Origin: Ferruginibacter sp.
GTDB taxonomy: Bacteria; Bacteroidota; Bacteroidia; Chitinophagales; Chitinophagaceae
Assembly (NCBI GenBank): GCA_025352435.1
Contig: JANXTN010000203.1
Location: 1-31,455, forward strand
Reading direction: 5' to 3'
Length of the DNA: 31,455 nt
Position numbers and translations under genes: made by a program. Under the pieces are notes generated by a model. The model made no database searches, was not told the origin of the DNA, and saw only the letters and a program-made list of their open reading frames with translations. Positions 15,694-23,728 of the stretch are shown here, one piece after another. The number at the start of each line of letters is the position of its first letter. Within the stretch, counting starts at the first letter, position 1.

Positions 15694-17397
15694 ATGAAAA
15701 AACTTTCCTTCTTTGCAATATGTTTTACAACATTTTGTGCACAGGCACAGATAAATCATTTTAAATACAACAACAACAAAAATATTACCGTAAACAAAGC
15801 TGCTGTTGTATCTGCACATGCACTTGCAAGCGATGCCGGACTTTCAGTTATGAAGAAAGGTGGTAATGCTTTTGATGCCGCTATTGCTACACAACTTGCG
15901 CTTGCGGTAGTTTATCCGGGTGCAGGCAATATTGGTGGTGGCGGTTTTATGGTGGCACATACGAGCTCAGGAAAAAATATTGCACTCGATTACCGAGAAT
16001 CTGCCCCTGCAAAAGCTACCAAAGACATGTACTTGGACAGTGCAAAAAATGCCGTTACAATTCTAAGTATGGAAGGAAGGTTGGCAAGCGGTGTACCGGG
16101 AACGGTTGCCGGGTTATTTGCAACACTCAAATATGCAAAGCTCCCCTTTTCAACTTTAATAGAGGAAGCCATTAACCTTGCTGAGAAAGGCTTTGCATTA
16201 ACAAAAGCGCAGGCCGAAGATTTTAATAATAGTCATGCAGTTTTTACGAGAAATAATAAAAACCAAGTTGCATTTGTGAGAGACGCTCCTTGGAAAGAGG
16301 GTGATATTTTAATACAGACAGAGCTTGCCAATACGCTTAAAAGAATTAGAGATAAAGGAGTAAAAGGTTTTTACGAAGGAGAAACTGCTAAACTGATTGC
16401 TACCGAAATGAAAACGGGCAATGGTATTATTACCGAAGCCGATTTGAAAAATTACAAAGTGAAAGAAAGGGTTGCGATGCAATTTCCTTACAAAGATTAT
16501 CAGATTATAACGATGCCTTTACCGAGTAGTGGAGGAATTATTTTGCAACAGCTTTTTAAAATGACTGCACAAAAAAATCTGGCTTCTTTCCCGTTCCATT
16601 CAAAAGAAAGTGTTCAATTAATAGTGGAGGCTGAACGCAGAGCGTTTGCTGACCGTGCAGAATTTATGGGCGATGAAGACTTTGTGAAAGTGCCGGTGAA
16701 AACACTTGTAAGCGATAGTTATTTAAAAAACAGAATGGCTGATTATGTTGCAGGCAAGGCCGGAAACAGCAGTAAAATACAGCCCGGGCAAATAAAAGAA
16801 AGTGAGGAAACAACGCACATCAGCATTACTGATGCTGAGGGAAATGCAGTGGCCGTGACTACAACTTTGAATGACCATTTTGGAAGTAAAACAATCATAA
16901 GCGGAGCCGGTTTTGTAATGAACAATGAGATGGATGATTTTAGTGTAAAGCCAGGGGTGCCCAATATGTATGGAGCTATTGGCAATGATAAAAATGCAAT
17001 TGCGCCCGGAAAACGCATGCTGAGCAGCATGACACCCACCATTGTTTTAAAAAACAACAAGCCTTTTATAGTAGTAGGAACTCCCGGCGGAACAACCATC
17101 CCAACAAGCGTATTTCAAAGTATTGTAAATGTGATCGATTACAAATTGAGTGCTATAGATGCTGTGAACAAACCAAAATTTCATCACCAATGGCAGCCTG
17201 ACATTATTTCTGTTGAAAAAGATTTTGATAAATCATTAAAGGAAGATCTTAATAAGATGGGTTATAAAATTGTTGAACGTGGTACAATTGGAAGAACTGA
17301 ACTAATAACAATTACAGCTACTGGAAATATAAAAAGCAAAATAAAAATCACTGCCGTGGCTGACAAGCGTGGAGATGATGATGCCAGAGGCTATTGA
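15694..17397 (+). CDS. ggt: Gamma-glutamyltransferase
   Basis: 567 residues from ATG 15694. The frame is open from 15631, but the signal peptide MKKLSFFAICFTTFCAQAQ starts at 15694. This is an N-terminal-nucleophile hydrolase that splits itself in two: the new N-terminal Thr is Thr373 in TTHISITD, matching TTHYSV at the start of the small subunit in E. coli GGT. Other blocks are the large-subunit GGNAFDAAIATQLALAVV and NIGGGGFMV, NNEMDDFS, and the substrate-binding LSSMTPTIV with VGTPGG. It hydrolyses or transfers gamma-glutamyl groups, classically from glutathione, in the periplasm. It is divergent from the M14/PIG-L/symporter operon and convergent with the GNAT gene, leaving 19 bases with no terminator. 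Confidence 0.94.
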   Translation: MKKLSFFAICFTTFCAQAQINHFKYNNNKNITVNKAAVVSAHALASDAGLSVMKKGGNAFDAAIATQLALAVVYPGAGNIGGGGFMVAHTSSGKNIALDYRESAPAKATKDMYLDSAKNAVTILSMEGRLASGVPGTVAGLFATLKYAKLPFSTLIEEAINLAEKGFALTKAQAEDFNNSHAVFTRNNKNQVAFVRDAPWKEGDILIQTELANTLKRIRDKGVKGFYEGETAKLIATEMKTGNGIITEADLKNYKVKERVAMQFPYKDYQIITMPLPSSGGIILQQLFKMTAQKNLASFPFHSKESVQLIVEAERRAFADRAEFMGDEDFVKVPVKTLVSDSYLKNRMADYVAGKAGNSSKIQPGQIKESEETTHISITDAEGNAVAVTTTLNDHFGSKTIISGAGFVMNNEMDDFSVKPGVPNMYGAIGNDKNAIAPGKRMLSSMTPTIVLKNNKPFIVVGTPGGTTIPTSVFQSIVNVIDYKLSAIDAVNKPKFHHQWQPDIISVEKDFDKSLKEDLNKMGYKIVERGTIGRTELITITATGNIKSKIKITAVADKRGDDDARGY

Positions 17398-17416
17398 TCT
17401 CTTTATCGAAACACTA

Positions 17417-17971
17417 TCAATCTTGTTTTTTTAAAAGGGAATAAACAACAGTATCTATAAACTTCCCATCAAAGAATTCGTTTTGTTTAAAATGGGCTTC
17501 TTTAATAAAACCATTTTTCTCTAAAACCCTTGCTGAAGCAATGTTATCAGGATCTATCACTGCTTCAAGAGAGTGCATTTTCATTTCATTAAATCCATAA
17601 TCAACAATTAGCTTAACAGCTTCTGAAATAATTCCTTTGCCCTGAAATTCCGGTGAAACCATATAACCGATTTCTGATCTATAATGTTCCCATTTAATTC
17701 TGTAGTGACCGATAAAACCAATCAATGTATTGCTTCCTTTTATAGTTATAGCCCAGTTTATTCCCTCATTTGTTCTCAGTTTTTGTTCAATCATATTTAT
17801 TAAAGCCATCGCTTCATCCAAATTTTTACACAATGGTCTTGCAACATATTTCATTACATCAGTATTACTTCTTAAAGCAAATATCTCATTTACATCGGCT
17901 GGTGTAATTTGCCTTAAAAGCAAACGATCGGATGCTAGATTTTTAAACGGTAAAAAAGAAAACTGACTCAT
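17417..17971 (-). CDS. GNAT family N-acetyltransferase (RimJ/RimL-like)
   Basis: 184 residues. The acetyl-CoA-binding motif A is EIGYMVSPEFQGKGIISEAVK (about 115-135), where Q-G-K-G-I is the pyrophosphate loop. The later NIASARVLEKNGFIKE is the characteristic motif B helix. The start ASDRLLLRQITPADVNEIF matches proteins related to ribosomal-protein acetyltransferases and small-molecule acetyltransferases. The acceptor is unknown. The ATG lies 4 bases after the stop of the VanX-like dipeptidase gene, so the two are an operon; acetylation of an amino acid or peptide product is possible but unproven. Confidence 0.85.
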   Translation of the reverse strand: MSQFSFLPFKNLASDRLLLRQITPADVNEIFALRSNTDVMKYVARPLCKNLDEAMALINMIEQKLRTNEGINWAITIKGSNTLIGFIGHYRIKWEHYRSEIGYMVSPEFQGKGIISEAVKLIVDYGFNEMKMHSLEAVIDPDNIASARVLEKNGFIKEAHFKQNEFFDGKFIDTVVYSLLKKQD

Positions 17972-17975
17972 TATT

Positions 17976-18665
17976 TCATCTAATTTTTTTAGCTAGTTTC
18001 TTAAAATTAATATCCATTACGTCATAAGCCTCTTTTGATTGAAATGAATAATGCCACCATTCTGTCTCAAGACTTTTAAAACCAAACTTTTCCATCGTTG
18101 CTTTCAAAAGTGTTCTGTTTTTTATTATTTGAGGGGAAAGATTTTTTGTAAACGAATGATGCGCACTGTCAGTAAAATTATCAAAGCCTGTACCCATGTT
18201 AAGTTCCTTATTGGTTTGGATATCGATGATTGTGAGGTCCACAGCAATCCCTCTATTATGCCCACTGCCGTTAGTAGGATTTGCAACATAACGTTCATCA
18301 TGCACCAAATTCCACATCAGCTTTGTAACAGAATACGGTCGGTAAGCGTCAAATATTTTTAAACTAAAACCTAAACTTTTCAATTCATTATTTACATTTA
18401 GCAAAGCAAAGGCAGCGTCTTTTCTTAAATAAGTAGTACTTACTTTTTTGTACAAATTTATTTTGGTAAAATTATTGGAGGTACCATATTTTAGATCCAA
18501 TACGACGTTTGGAATAGATTTTTTTAAATCGACCAGTGTGTTTTTATCATTTGTTTTAATTGATTTGCTATAATCCTGAAATGATGAGATGATGGGTGAT
18601 GGCTGAGCAACACTCATCTCTGTAAAAAACAAAATGAAAAAAATTAGAGTCAAAAATAACTTCAC
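17976..18665 (-). CDS. D-alanyl-D-alanine dipeptidase (VanX-like, M15D)
   Basis: 229 residues from a GTG at 18665. Zinc and catalytic residues are visible: H136 and D143 in SGHNRGIAVDLT, R109 in DAYRP, E202 and H205 in ETEWWHY. VanX-type enzymes cleave free D-Ala-D-Ala; housekeeping versions recycle it from cell-wall turnover. The frame stays open to an ATG at 18740. That start would place 25 poorly conserved-looking residues before the hydrophobic signal VKLFLTLIFFILFFTEMSVAQ, so GTG 18665 is preferred, though not proven. It is exported. No vanH or vanA neighbour exists, so glycopeptide resistance is not implied. Confidence 0.88.
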   Translation of the reverse strand: MKLFLTLIFFILFFTEMSVAQPSPIISSFQDYSKSIKTNDKNTLVDLKKSIPNVVLDLKYGTSNNFTKINLYKKVSTTYLRKDAAFALLNVNNELKSLGFSLKIFDAYRPYSVTKLMWNLVHDERYVANPTNGSGHNRGIAVDLTIIDIQTNKELNMGTGFDNFTDSAHHSFTKNLSPQIIKNRTLLKATMEKFGFKSLETEWWHYSFQSKEAYDVMDINFKKLAKKIR

Positions 18666-18779
18666 AGGGTTTATTTGATTAAGAGTTAAATTGATCGTTG
18701 AAATTAAAAAGTATTTTTTAAACCCTAAAAAAATTTCCACTTTTACAAATAATTATTAAGAAATACAACAAAAGAATTA

Positions 18780-19922
18780 ATGAATGTAAAAACAATAGAT
18801 AAAAATGGCATCCGTATAAAATTTATTAATACAGAAGTTGAACTTGAAAAACTAACTGCCAATTTAAAAACGAAGAGCGCTTTTGGTTTTGATACAGAAT
18901 TTGATCGGTTTTGCAGAGAGTATGGATTTAAACTTTTTTTGTTACAAATATTTGATGGAGAAACTTGCTACCTCGTAGATCCGTTAGCCTTAAAAGATCT
19001 GAGTACGTTGTGGACGGTTTTTGAAAATCCCTCTATTTGCAAAGTTGTATATTCATCTTCAGAAGACATTCAACTTTTAAAATTGAATGGGTGCAACATT
19101 AAAAATATTTACGATTTACAAATAGCTGCGAAACTCTGTAATTACAATGCAAATTCTTTCTCTGACTTAATAAATATGATGTTCGATGTGGTGCTTGACA
19201 AGGGCATGCAAAGATCTAACTGGCGCCCCAGGCCACTCAACAAAGCCCAACAGATTTATGCAAGCAATGATGTTATTTGGCTATTAAAATTGAAAGCTAT
19301 TTTTACTGAAACTGCACATGAGAAAGGGGTAACCGAAATGATTAAAGAGGAAAATCTATTATGCGAAGAGGTAGTTGCATCCTTGTACACTGTAAAACTT
19401 TCCGCAAAGCAAAAAGCTACCAACAGTAATTACCATCAACTGGAGTTATTAAAACTTTTTAACCTCCGAAACCATTTTGCGGAAGAGTACAATATGCCGC
19501 CGTTTCAGATTGTGGCTGATAGAATACTCGAAGAAATTGTAGAAAACAGAAATATTTTTTTGAGTGACCCTTTTAAAAAAGGGTATTGCAAAAAGTTGAT
19601 GAATGACGAAAAAAACAAACAACTTTTTTATGATGCAGTTGTTTCTATTGATGAAAAAATTTCAAATTTACCCACCAAAAAGAATTACGAAAAAAACCTG
19701 GAGCAAAAGTATTATAAAGCACCATCTAAAGAAACGGTAGAAAATAACCTTAAAAGAATGAATGAAGTTTTAATAAAAAAATATGGTGAAGTGGCTGCAG
19801 AATTTATGTTACGTGGTTTAAAAAAATCTCTTTTAACAACTCCGTTTTCAGAAATTAAATTGAGAAAATATCAACAAAATATAATCACTGAAACTTGTAG
19901 TAATTTAAATATTCAACTCTAA
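18780..19922 (+). CDS. rnd: Ribonuclease D-type 3'-5' exonuclease with HRDC-like region
   Basis: 380 residues. The DEDDy exonuclease domain is intact: Exo I is FDTEFD (D38, E40), Exo II carries D96 in SSSEDIQLL, and Exo III is Y160-A-S-N-D164. These residues bind two Mg2+ ions for 3' trimming of RNA, classically tRNA precursors. The region at about 220-290 (LLKLFNLRNHFAEEYNMPPFQIVADRILEEI) looks like the HRDC domain that follows in RNase D. The sequence diverges elsewhere, and the final 90 residues are lysine-rich helices. ATG 18780 is the only reasonable start. It is the first of two genes with the DNA glycosylase following after 16 bases. Confidence 0.85.
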   Translation: MNVKTIDKNGIRIKFINTEVELEKLTANLKTKSAFGFDTEFDRFCREYGFKLFLLQIFDGETCYLVDPLALKDLSTLWTVFENPSICKVVYSSSEDIQLLKLNGCNIKNIYDLQIAAKLCNYNANSFSDLINMMFDVVLDKGMQRSNWRPRPLNKAQQIYASNDVIWLLKLKAIFTETAHEKGVTEMIKEENLLCEEVVASLYTVKLSAKQKATNSNYHQLELLKLFNLRNHFAEEYNMPPFQIVADRILEEIVENRNIFLSDPFKKGYCKKLMNDEKNKQLFYDAVVSIDEKISNLPTKKNYEKNLEQKYYKAPSKETVENNLKRMNEVLIKKYGEVAAEFMLRGLKKSLLTTPFSEIKLRKYQQNIITETCSNLNIQL

Positions 19923-19938
19923 TTAACACTTCTCATTA

Positions 19939-20595
19939 ATGCAGAAGGCAATCGATTATCTTAGCAGGAAAGATAAAATATTTGCGGAGATAATTCAGCA
20001 ATATGGAATTCCTGCTTTTCCTACGAGGCCACAAGGCTTTGAAACGCTTGCTTTGCTTATATTGGAGCAGCAGGTGTCCATTGATTCTGCCAAAGCAACA
20101 TTTGTAAAATTAAAAAAAGTTGTAAAAAATTTTACTCCTAAAAAATTATTCTCTTTGTCTGATGAAATGTACAGAAGCTGCGGGGTGAGCCGGCAGAAAA
20201 CTTCGTACATAAAAGCATTGGCCAGTGCAATAATTAGCAAAGAGATTGACATTGAAAGTCTACCTTTTAAAAGCAACGAAATTGTTAGAGAAGAGCTAAT
20301 TAAAATAAAAGGAATAGGAAACTGGACTATAGATGTTTACCTGATGTTCTGTTTGCAATCTTCTGATATCATTCCACTGGGTGACATAGCCGTGGTAAAT
20401 ACCATCAAGGAATTGTTTGACATTCATGACAGAAATGAAATGGAAATATTGTCAAATTCGTGGAGCCCACACAGATCAGCTGCTACATTTTTGCTATGGC
20501 GTTACTATCTTGGCAAAAGAAAAAGAAAGGTTACCTATCAATTTACAAACCACCATCTGATTCCAAATCTTATTATCAAACCCTGTGTAGGGTAA
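19939..20595 (+). CDS. DNA-3-methyladenine glycosylase-like HhH-GPD protein (AlkA-related)
   Basis: 218 residues. The HhH-GPD fold is marked by ILEQQVSIDSA (41-51), then the hairpin LIKIKGIGNWTIDVY (120-134) and the catalytic aspartate D149 in IIPLGDIAV, aligning with the second D of FPADDL in AlkA. Length matches the AlkA catalytic part without the N-terminal domain, so it is a short AlkA-type enzyme. It removes alkylated bases such as 3-methyladenine from DNA. The last 19 codons overlap the 3' end of the convergent porin gene by 58 bases. Follows the RNase D gene after 16 bases. Confidence 0.88.
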   Translation: MQKAIDYLSRKDKIFAEIIQQYGIPAFPTRPQGFETLALLILEQQVSIDSAKATFVKLKKVVKNFTPKKLFSLSDEMYRSCGVSRQKTSYIKALASAIISKEIDIESLPFKSNEIVREELIKIKGIGNWTIDVYLMFCLQSSDIIPLGDIAVVNTIKELFDIHDRNEMEILSNSWSPHRSAATFLLWRYYLGKRKRKVTYQFTNHHLIPNLIIKPCVG

Positions 20596-22571
20596 TGTGG
20601 TGCTGCAAAATTATTATCTACAAAACCAAACCCATTAGAAAAGTTTACGGTGTTTAAATTTTCTGCCCGTAGAAATGCCGAGAATCCCTTTATTCTAAAA
20701 TTTAGAAAAGCTGTAACATCCGGCCTGTTGCTGATTATTGCTGTGTCCTGCGGGCTAAACTGCCCAAGCAATGGAGAATAATTATTTGCCTTGTACGAAG
20801 TATAATACCTCACTTCTAAACCTGTACTCAATCTTAAGTTTTTAAACAAGCTGCCTTCATAGGCTATCCGGCTACGTGTAAAAAGAAAAGGAAGTTTTAT
20901 TGGCGCAGCTTTATCTGTCTGCTGCAGTGTAGCGTCAGCGTAATAAAATATATTTCTTTTAAGTTTTATTTTTTTTGATGCAAAAAACTGTATAATATTT
21001 ATTGGTTTGTTGTACTGATCTGTTTGATAATAATTTTTAAAATAACTGTAGTTTGTCAATAGATAGTTATTAAATCCAAATTTTATAAATGAAGTGCTCG
21101 CAGTTGCACCAAAGGATGTAATATTTTCTTTTTTGTAATTGTTTAAGTTCCCCAAATTAAAAGAAGAACGGTTGTCAAAAATAAATGACGGTGTACGGTT
21201 TACATTACTGAAATAAAGATTTACGTCACCTAATTTTTTATTCAAATACCTGCCAATACTGCCTTGCACACTATAATCTCCCCTATTTAATCCGTTTAAA
21301 TAATACTCCCCTTTCAACAAAACATCCCATAACTTGTTACGGGTTCTGTTTCGATATTCTCCATGCAGGAGGATATTATAAAAATTATAATTGCCCGTTT
21401 TTAAATTGGCTTTTAGGTTTTGTAAACTTACACCAGCTAAAAAAAACTGCGCAGCATTTTTTGTATCAGGAAACTGTATTAAAGAAAAATCATTGGTAAT
21501 AGATTGCCATTTTTCATACAATTGAAAACTATCTATTTTCTTAGGAAAATTTATACCATACCAGTTTTTGTAAATCATCGAATCAGCTACATCATCTTTA
21601 AATAGATAGGAATTTGTAGAGGCTGTAAAAGTGTGCTGCACCCGTAGTTTTGGATAAAATAAATATTCTGTCGTGGAATCATTTATCGCAATAGAATCTC
21701 GTTTTCCAAGGTCATAGCTTTGCCTTAAAAAAACGATTTTTTCTTTATAAGTATTACCCGTTTTTACAGATGCCTGAAAAGGATTGGGTTCGTAAGGCAA
21801 TGCTCCTCCTAAATTTACAGGTATGCTAAAACGTGCTTTTTTATTTGGGTCTAATAATAACGCATCTGAAGTTATACCACCATTTTCCGAAGCTTTAAGA
21901 GCGTTAGATAAATACACAAAAGAACCGTTGTATCGCTTTCTCTTGCCTTGATAAGTACTAAATATCCTCACATTGTTGTGATTGGTATTTTGTGTTACAA
22001 AAAAACCGGGTGCACTTATTAATCTGTATTCAAAACCAACATTAATATTGGGGCGGGGGTTTTGCGTATGCAATGCCTGTATCATTTGTTCCTTACCACT
22101 TGCTAGCTGGTATCCAATCATAGAAAAAGGCCCGGTAGTTTTATATTGCTTCGTATCCTCTAGTTTAAATTTATAAACATCAAATGCATGAAAGCCTGCA
22201 TCCCATCCGGGTTTATTAAACGGTTTAAATATTAATGGGAATGCTGCCTGGCCATTATTCCCCAGGTATTGATATGTGGAGGGAACTGAATAATATTTAT
22301 CGAAATCATTAACTGAAGAATCGATTGGGTATCTTCTTACCGAATCTAAATATCTAAAACTGATGCTGATAGAATCTGCAAGGTCGTCTCTGTGTTCAAA
22401 TCCAAGTGTATCAAGTTTGTTATTGTTTTTTCTTTTTGTGGTGTCTGAGCCACGGGAGTTTGTTGGAGAGCGTTTAGAATTTATTACATCTCGTATTCTA
22501 CCGCCCGGCAACTGACAAAAAGCAATGGTTGCAGTGAGACAAAAGAAAAAAAACAGAGATACTTTTTTCAT
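20538..22571 (-). CDS. Putative outer-membrane porin (Porin_10-like beta-barrel)
   Basis: 677 residues. Signal peptide MKKVSLFFFFCLTATIAFCQ. After a basic and Ser/Asn-rich linker (25-70), long alternating strands follow. Residues about 150-210 (YQLASGKEQMIQALHTQNPR, NVGFEYRLISAPGFFVTQNT, then YQGKRKRYNGSFVYLSNAL and ENGGI) match the conserved N-terminal part of the Porin_10 family of Bacteroidetes. The final strand GLIIRFGIRWWFVN has the aromatic ending recognised by the BAM assembly complex. The substrate is unknown. It begins 4 bases after the PNP stop, so both are read from one mRNA. Its 3' end overlaps the glycosylase gene on the other strand. Confidence 0.82.
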   Translation of the reverse strand: MKKVSLFFFFCLTATIAFCQLPGGRIRDVINSKRSPTNSRGSDTTKRKNNNKLDTLGFEHRDDLADSISISFRYLDSVRRYPIDSSVNDFDKYYSVPSTYQYLGNNGQAAFPLIFKPFNKPGWDAGFHAFDVYKFKLEDTKQYKTTGPFSMIGYQLASGKEQMIQALHTQNPRPNINVGFEYRLISAPGFFVTQNTNHNNVRIFSTYQGKRKRYNGSFVYLSNALKASENGGITSDALLLDPNKKARFSIPVNLGGALPYEPNPFQASVKTGNTYKEKIVFLRQSYDLGKRDSIAINDSTTEYLFYPKLRVQHTFTASTNSYLFKDDVADSMIYKNWYGINFPKKIDSFQLYEKWQSITNDFSLIQFPDTKNAAQFFLAGVSLQNLKANLKTGNYNFYNILLHGEYRNRTRNKLWDVLLKGEYYLNGLNRGDYSVQGSIGRYLNKKLGDVNLYFSNVNRTPSFIFDNRSSFNLGNLNNYKKENITSFGATASTSFIKFGFNNYLLTNYSYFKNYYQTDQYNKPINIIQFFASKKIKLKRNIFYYADATLQQTDKAAPIKLPFLFTRSRIAYEGSLFKNLRLSTGLEVRYYTSYKANNYSPLLGQFSPQDTAIISNRPDVTAFLNFRIKGFSAFLRAENLNTVNFSNGFGFVDNNFAAPHYPTQGLIIRFGIRWWFVN

Positions 22572-22575
22572 GTAA

Positions 22576-23397
22576 TTATAATACTCGAATTAGCTCTTTA
22601 AAAATATGTGTAAGCTTAGGTTCTGCATCTTTTGCAGCCTGCAAAACTTCTTCATGGGTAATCGTATTTTCTTCTTCCCTGATACCAATATCTGTAATAA
22701 CACTCATTGCAAAAACCGGCAAACCCATGTGTACAGCGGCTATTACTTCCTGCACCGTACTCATGCCTACCGCATCGCCACCCAAAACGTTCAACATTTT
22801 ATATTCAGCTCTTGTTTCAAAGGTGGGTCCCGTAACACCAACATACACACCTTGTTTAACTTCGTAATTTGCAGCTGCTGCGATGGAGAATGCTTTATCA
22901 ATTAAATCTTTTCTGTAGGGTTCGCTCATATCAGGAAATCTTTTACCAAAAGCCTCTTCGTTTTTACCAAGCAATGGATTTAAAGTGAGCATGCTGATAT
23001 GATCGTTAATGATCATCAAATCGCCGACCTTAAAGCTTTTGTTCATACCACCTGCAGCATTGCTAATGAGCAAAGTTGAAATACCTAAGTATTTCATTAC
23101 TCTGATGGGAAAAACAACTTCCTGAGTTGAATAGCCTTCATAATAATGAAAACGCCCTGCCATTGCTACCACCTTTTTTCCTGATAGTTCGCCAAAAATT
23201 AATTTACCGCTATGACCTTCCACTGTGCTTACGGGGAAATGCGGAATAGCTTCATAGGGAATTTCTTTTTCAATTTTAATTTCGCCGGTAAAACTTCCGA
23301 GACCACTACCCAATACAATACCTATCACCGGTGTCTCTGTGTAATTGTTTTTTATAAATGCAACTGCAGATTGTATTTCTTGTAAGACTACTGACAT
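22576..23397 (-). CDS. Purine nucleoside phosphorylase (trimeric, class I) with Asp at the base-specificity position
   Basis: 273 residues. The class I blocks are all visible: LGSGLG (29-34), GRFHYYEG (81-88), NAAGG (113-117), GPTFETRAE (190-198) and GMSTVQE (211-217). These bind phosphate, ribose and base and support phosphorolysis of purine nucleosides to the free base and ribose-1-phosphate. Aligning with human PNP, Glu201 corresponds to E194, but Asn243 (in LITNKVIMDYE) corresponds to D236 in VITDIGIREE. Asp at this site is typical of methylthioadenosine phosphorylase, which binds adenine. An adenine-accepting enzyme is thus possible. It is first in an operon with the porin gene. Confidence 0.9.
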   Translation of the reverse strand: MSVVLQEIQSAVAFIKNNYTETPVIGIVLGSGLGSFTGEIKIEKEIPYEAIPHFPVSTVEGHSGKLIFGELSGKKVVAMAGRFHYYEGYSTQEVVFPIRVMKYLGISTLLISNAAGGMNKSFKVGDLMIINDHISMLTLNPLLGKNEEAFGKRFPDMSEPYRKDLIDKAFSIAAAANYEVKQGVYVGVTGPTFETRAEYKMLNVLGGDAVGMSTVQEVIAAVHMGLPVFAMSVITDIGIREEENTITHEEVLQAAKDAEPKLTHIFKELIRVL

Positions 23398-23434
23398 TAA
23401 AAAGTTCTTATATTTTGGGGATTAAATGATTCTG

Positions 23435-23451
23435 TTGAACGTTCAAAAATA
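23435..23451 (-). promoter_or_regulatory. PNP promoter -7 element overlapping a 12-base palindrome
   Basis: On the minus strand, TATTTTTG (plus 23444-23451) matches TAnnTTTG. It runs directly into the perfect palindrome TTGAACGTTCAA (23435-23446), where the transcript should begin about 40 bases before the ATG at 23397. No good TTTG element is seen at the expected distance. Operator function is inference. Confidence 0.5.
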
Positions 23452-23481
23452 CGTTGTTTCAATTTGGCATAATAAAGGAGA

Positions 23482-23703
23482 TTAATCTTTTAACATGAGG
23501 CTGAGAATAGTACCTGCAAAAAGATCCATAGAAGTATTGATGAATGGAGTCCCGATATCTATCGGCACCACGGAATATCCACAAAGCTGCTTCTTTGCCG
23601 ACTCAATAATAAACTGGTTTATCAGTTTAAAAAAGTCTGCGATGTAAGAATGAATTCCTCCTGGTAAAAACTGATTTACATCAAACTCGGGTATGGTTTT
23701 TCG
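23482..23703 (-). pseudogene. Start-less open frame, possible gene remnant
   Basis: On the minus strand, 73 codons without a stop end at TAA 23482-23484. The previous in-frame stop is at plus 23704-23706. The frame reads F-L-P-G-G-I-H-S-Y-I-A-D-F-F, later KKQLCGYSVVPIDIGTPFIN and finally GTILSLMLKD. This has a normal amino-acid mix, unlike most shadow frames. The only in-frame ATG is near the end, and GTG/TTG starts are not seen at the front. I recognise no family. It could be the C-terminal scrap of a decayed gene or a chance frame. Confidence 0.25.
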
Positions 23704-23704
23704 T

Positions 23705-23712
23705 TATCTTCG
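23705..23712 (+). promoter_or_regulatory. Likely -7 element of sucC
   Basis: TATCTTCG differs from TAnnTTTG at one base and is followed by CA, a frequent pattern in this phylum. It lies 16 bases before the ATG at 23729, giving a leader of about 11 bases. No clear TTTG element is found upstream. Confidence 0.5.
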
Positions 23713-23728
23713 CAAAAATTTTTAGAGT

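Larger units (their letters stand above)
23398..23728. other. 331-base intergenic region between PNP and sucC
   Basis: Holds the PNP promoter and palindrome (23435-23451), the stop-free minus frame (23482-23703) and the sucC promoter (near 23705-23712). No RNA structure or other element is evident. A 50-residue plus-strand ATG frame (23495-23647) overlaps the minus frame and looks like its shadow. Confidence 0.6.

Noticed and set aside
16743..17099. 118-residue minus-strand frame inside gamma-glutamyltransferase
   Set aside because: It is antisense to well-conserved catalytic codons of the real gene, so it is a shadow.
17976..18665. Vancomycin-resistance gene cluster
   Set aside because: Only a VanX-like dipeptidase is present, without vanH, vanA or regulators; a housekeeping recycling role is simpler.
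23495..23647. 50-residue plus-strand frame upstream of sucC
   Set aside because: Overlaps the longer minus-strand stop-free frame; no promoter or useful ribosome site, and residues look like a shadow.
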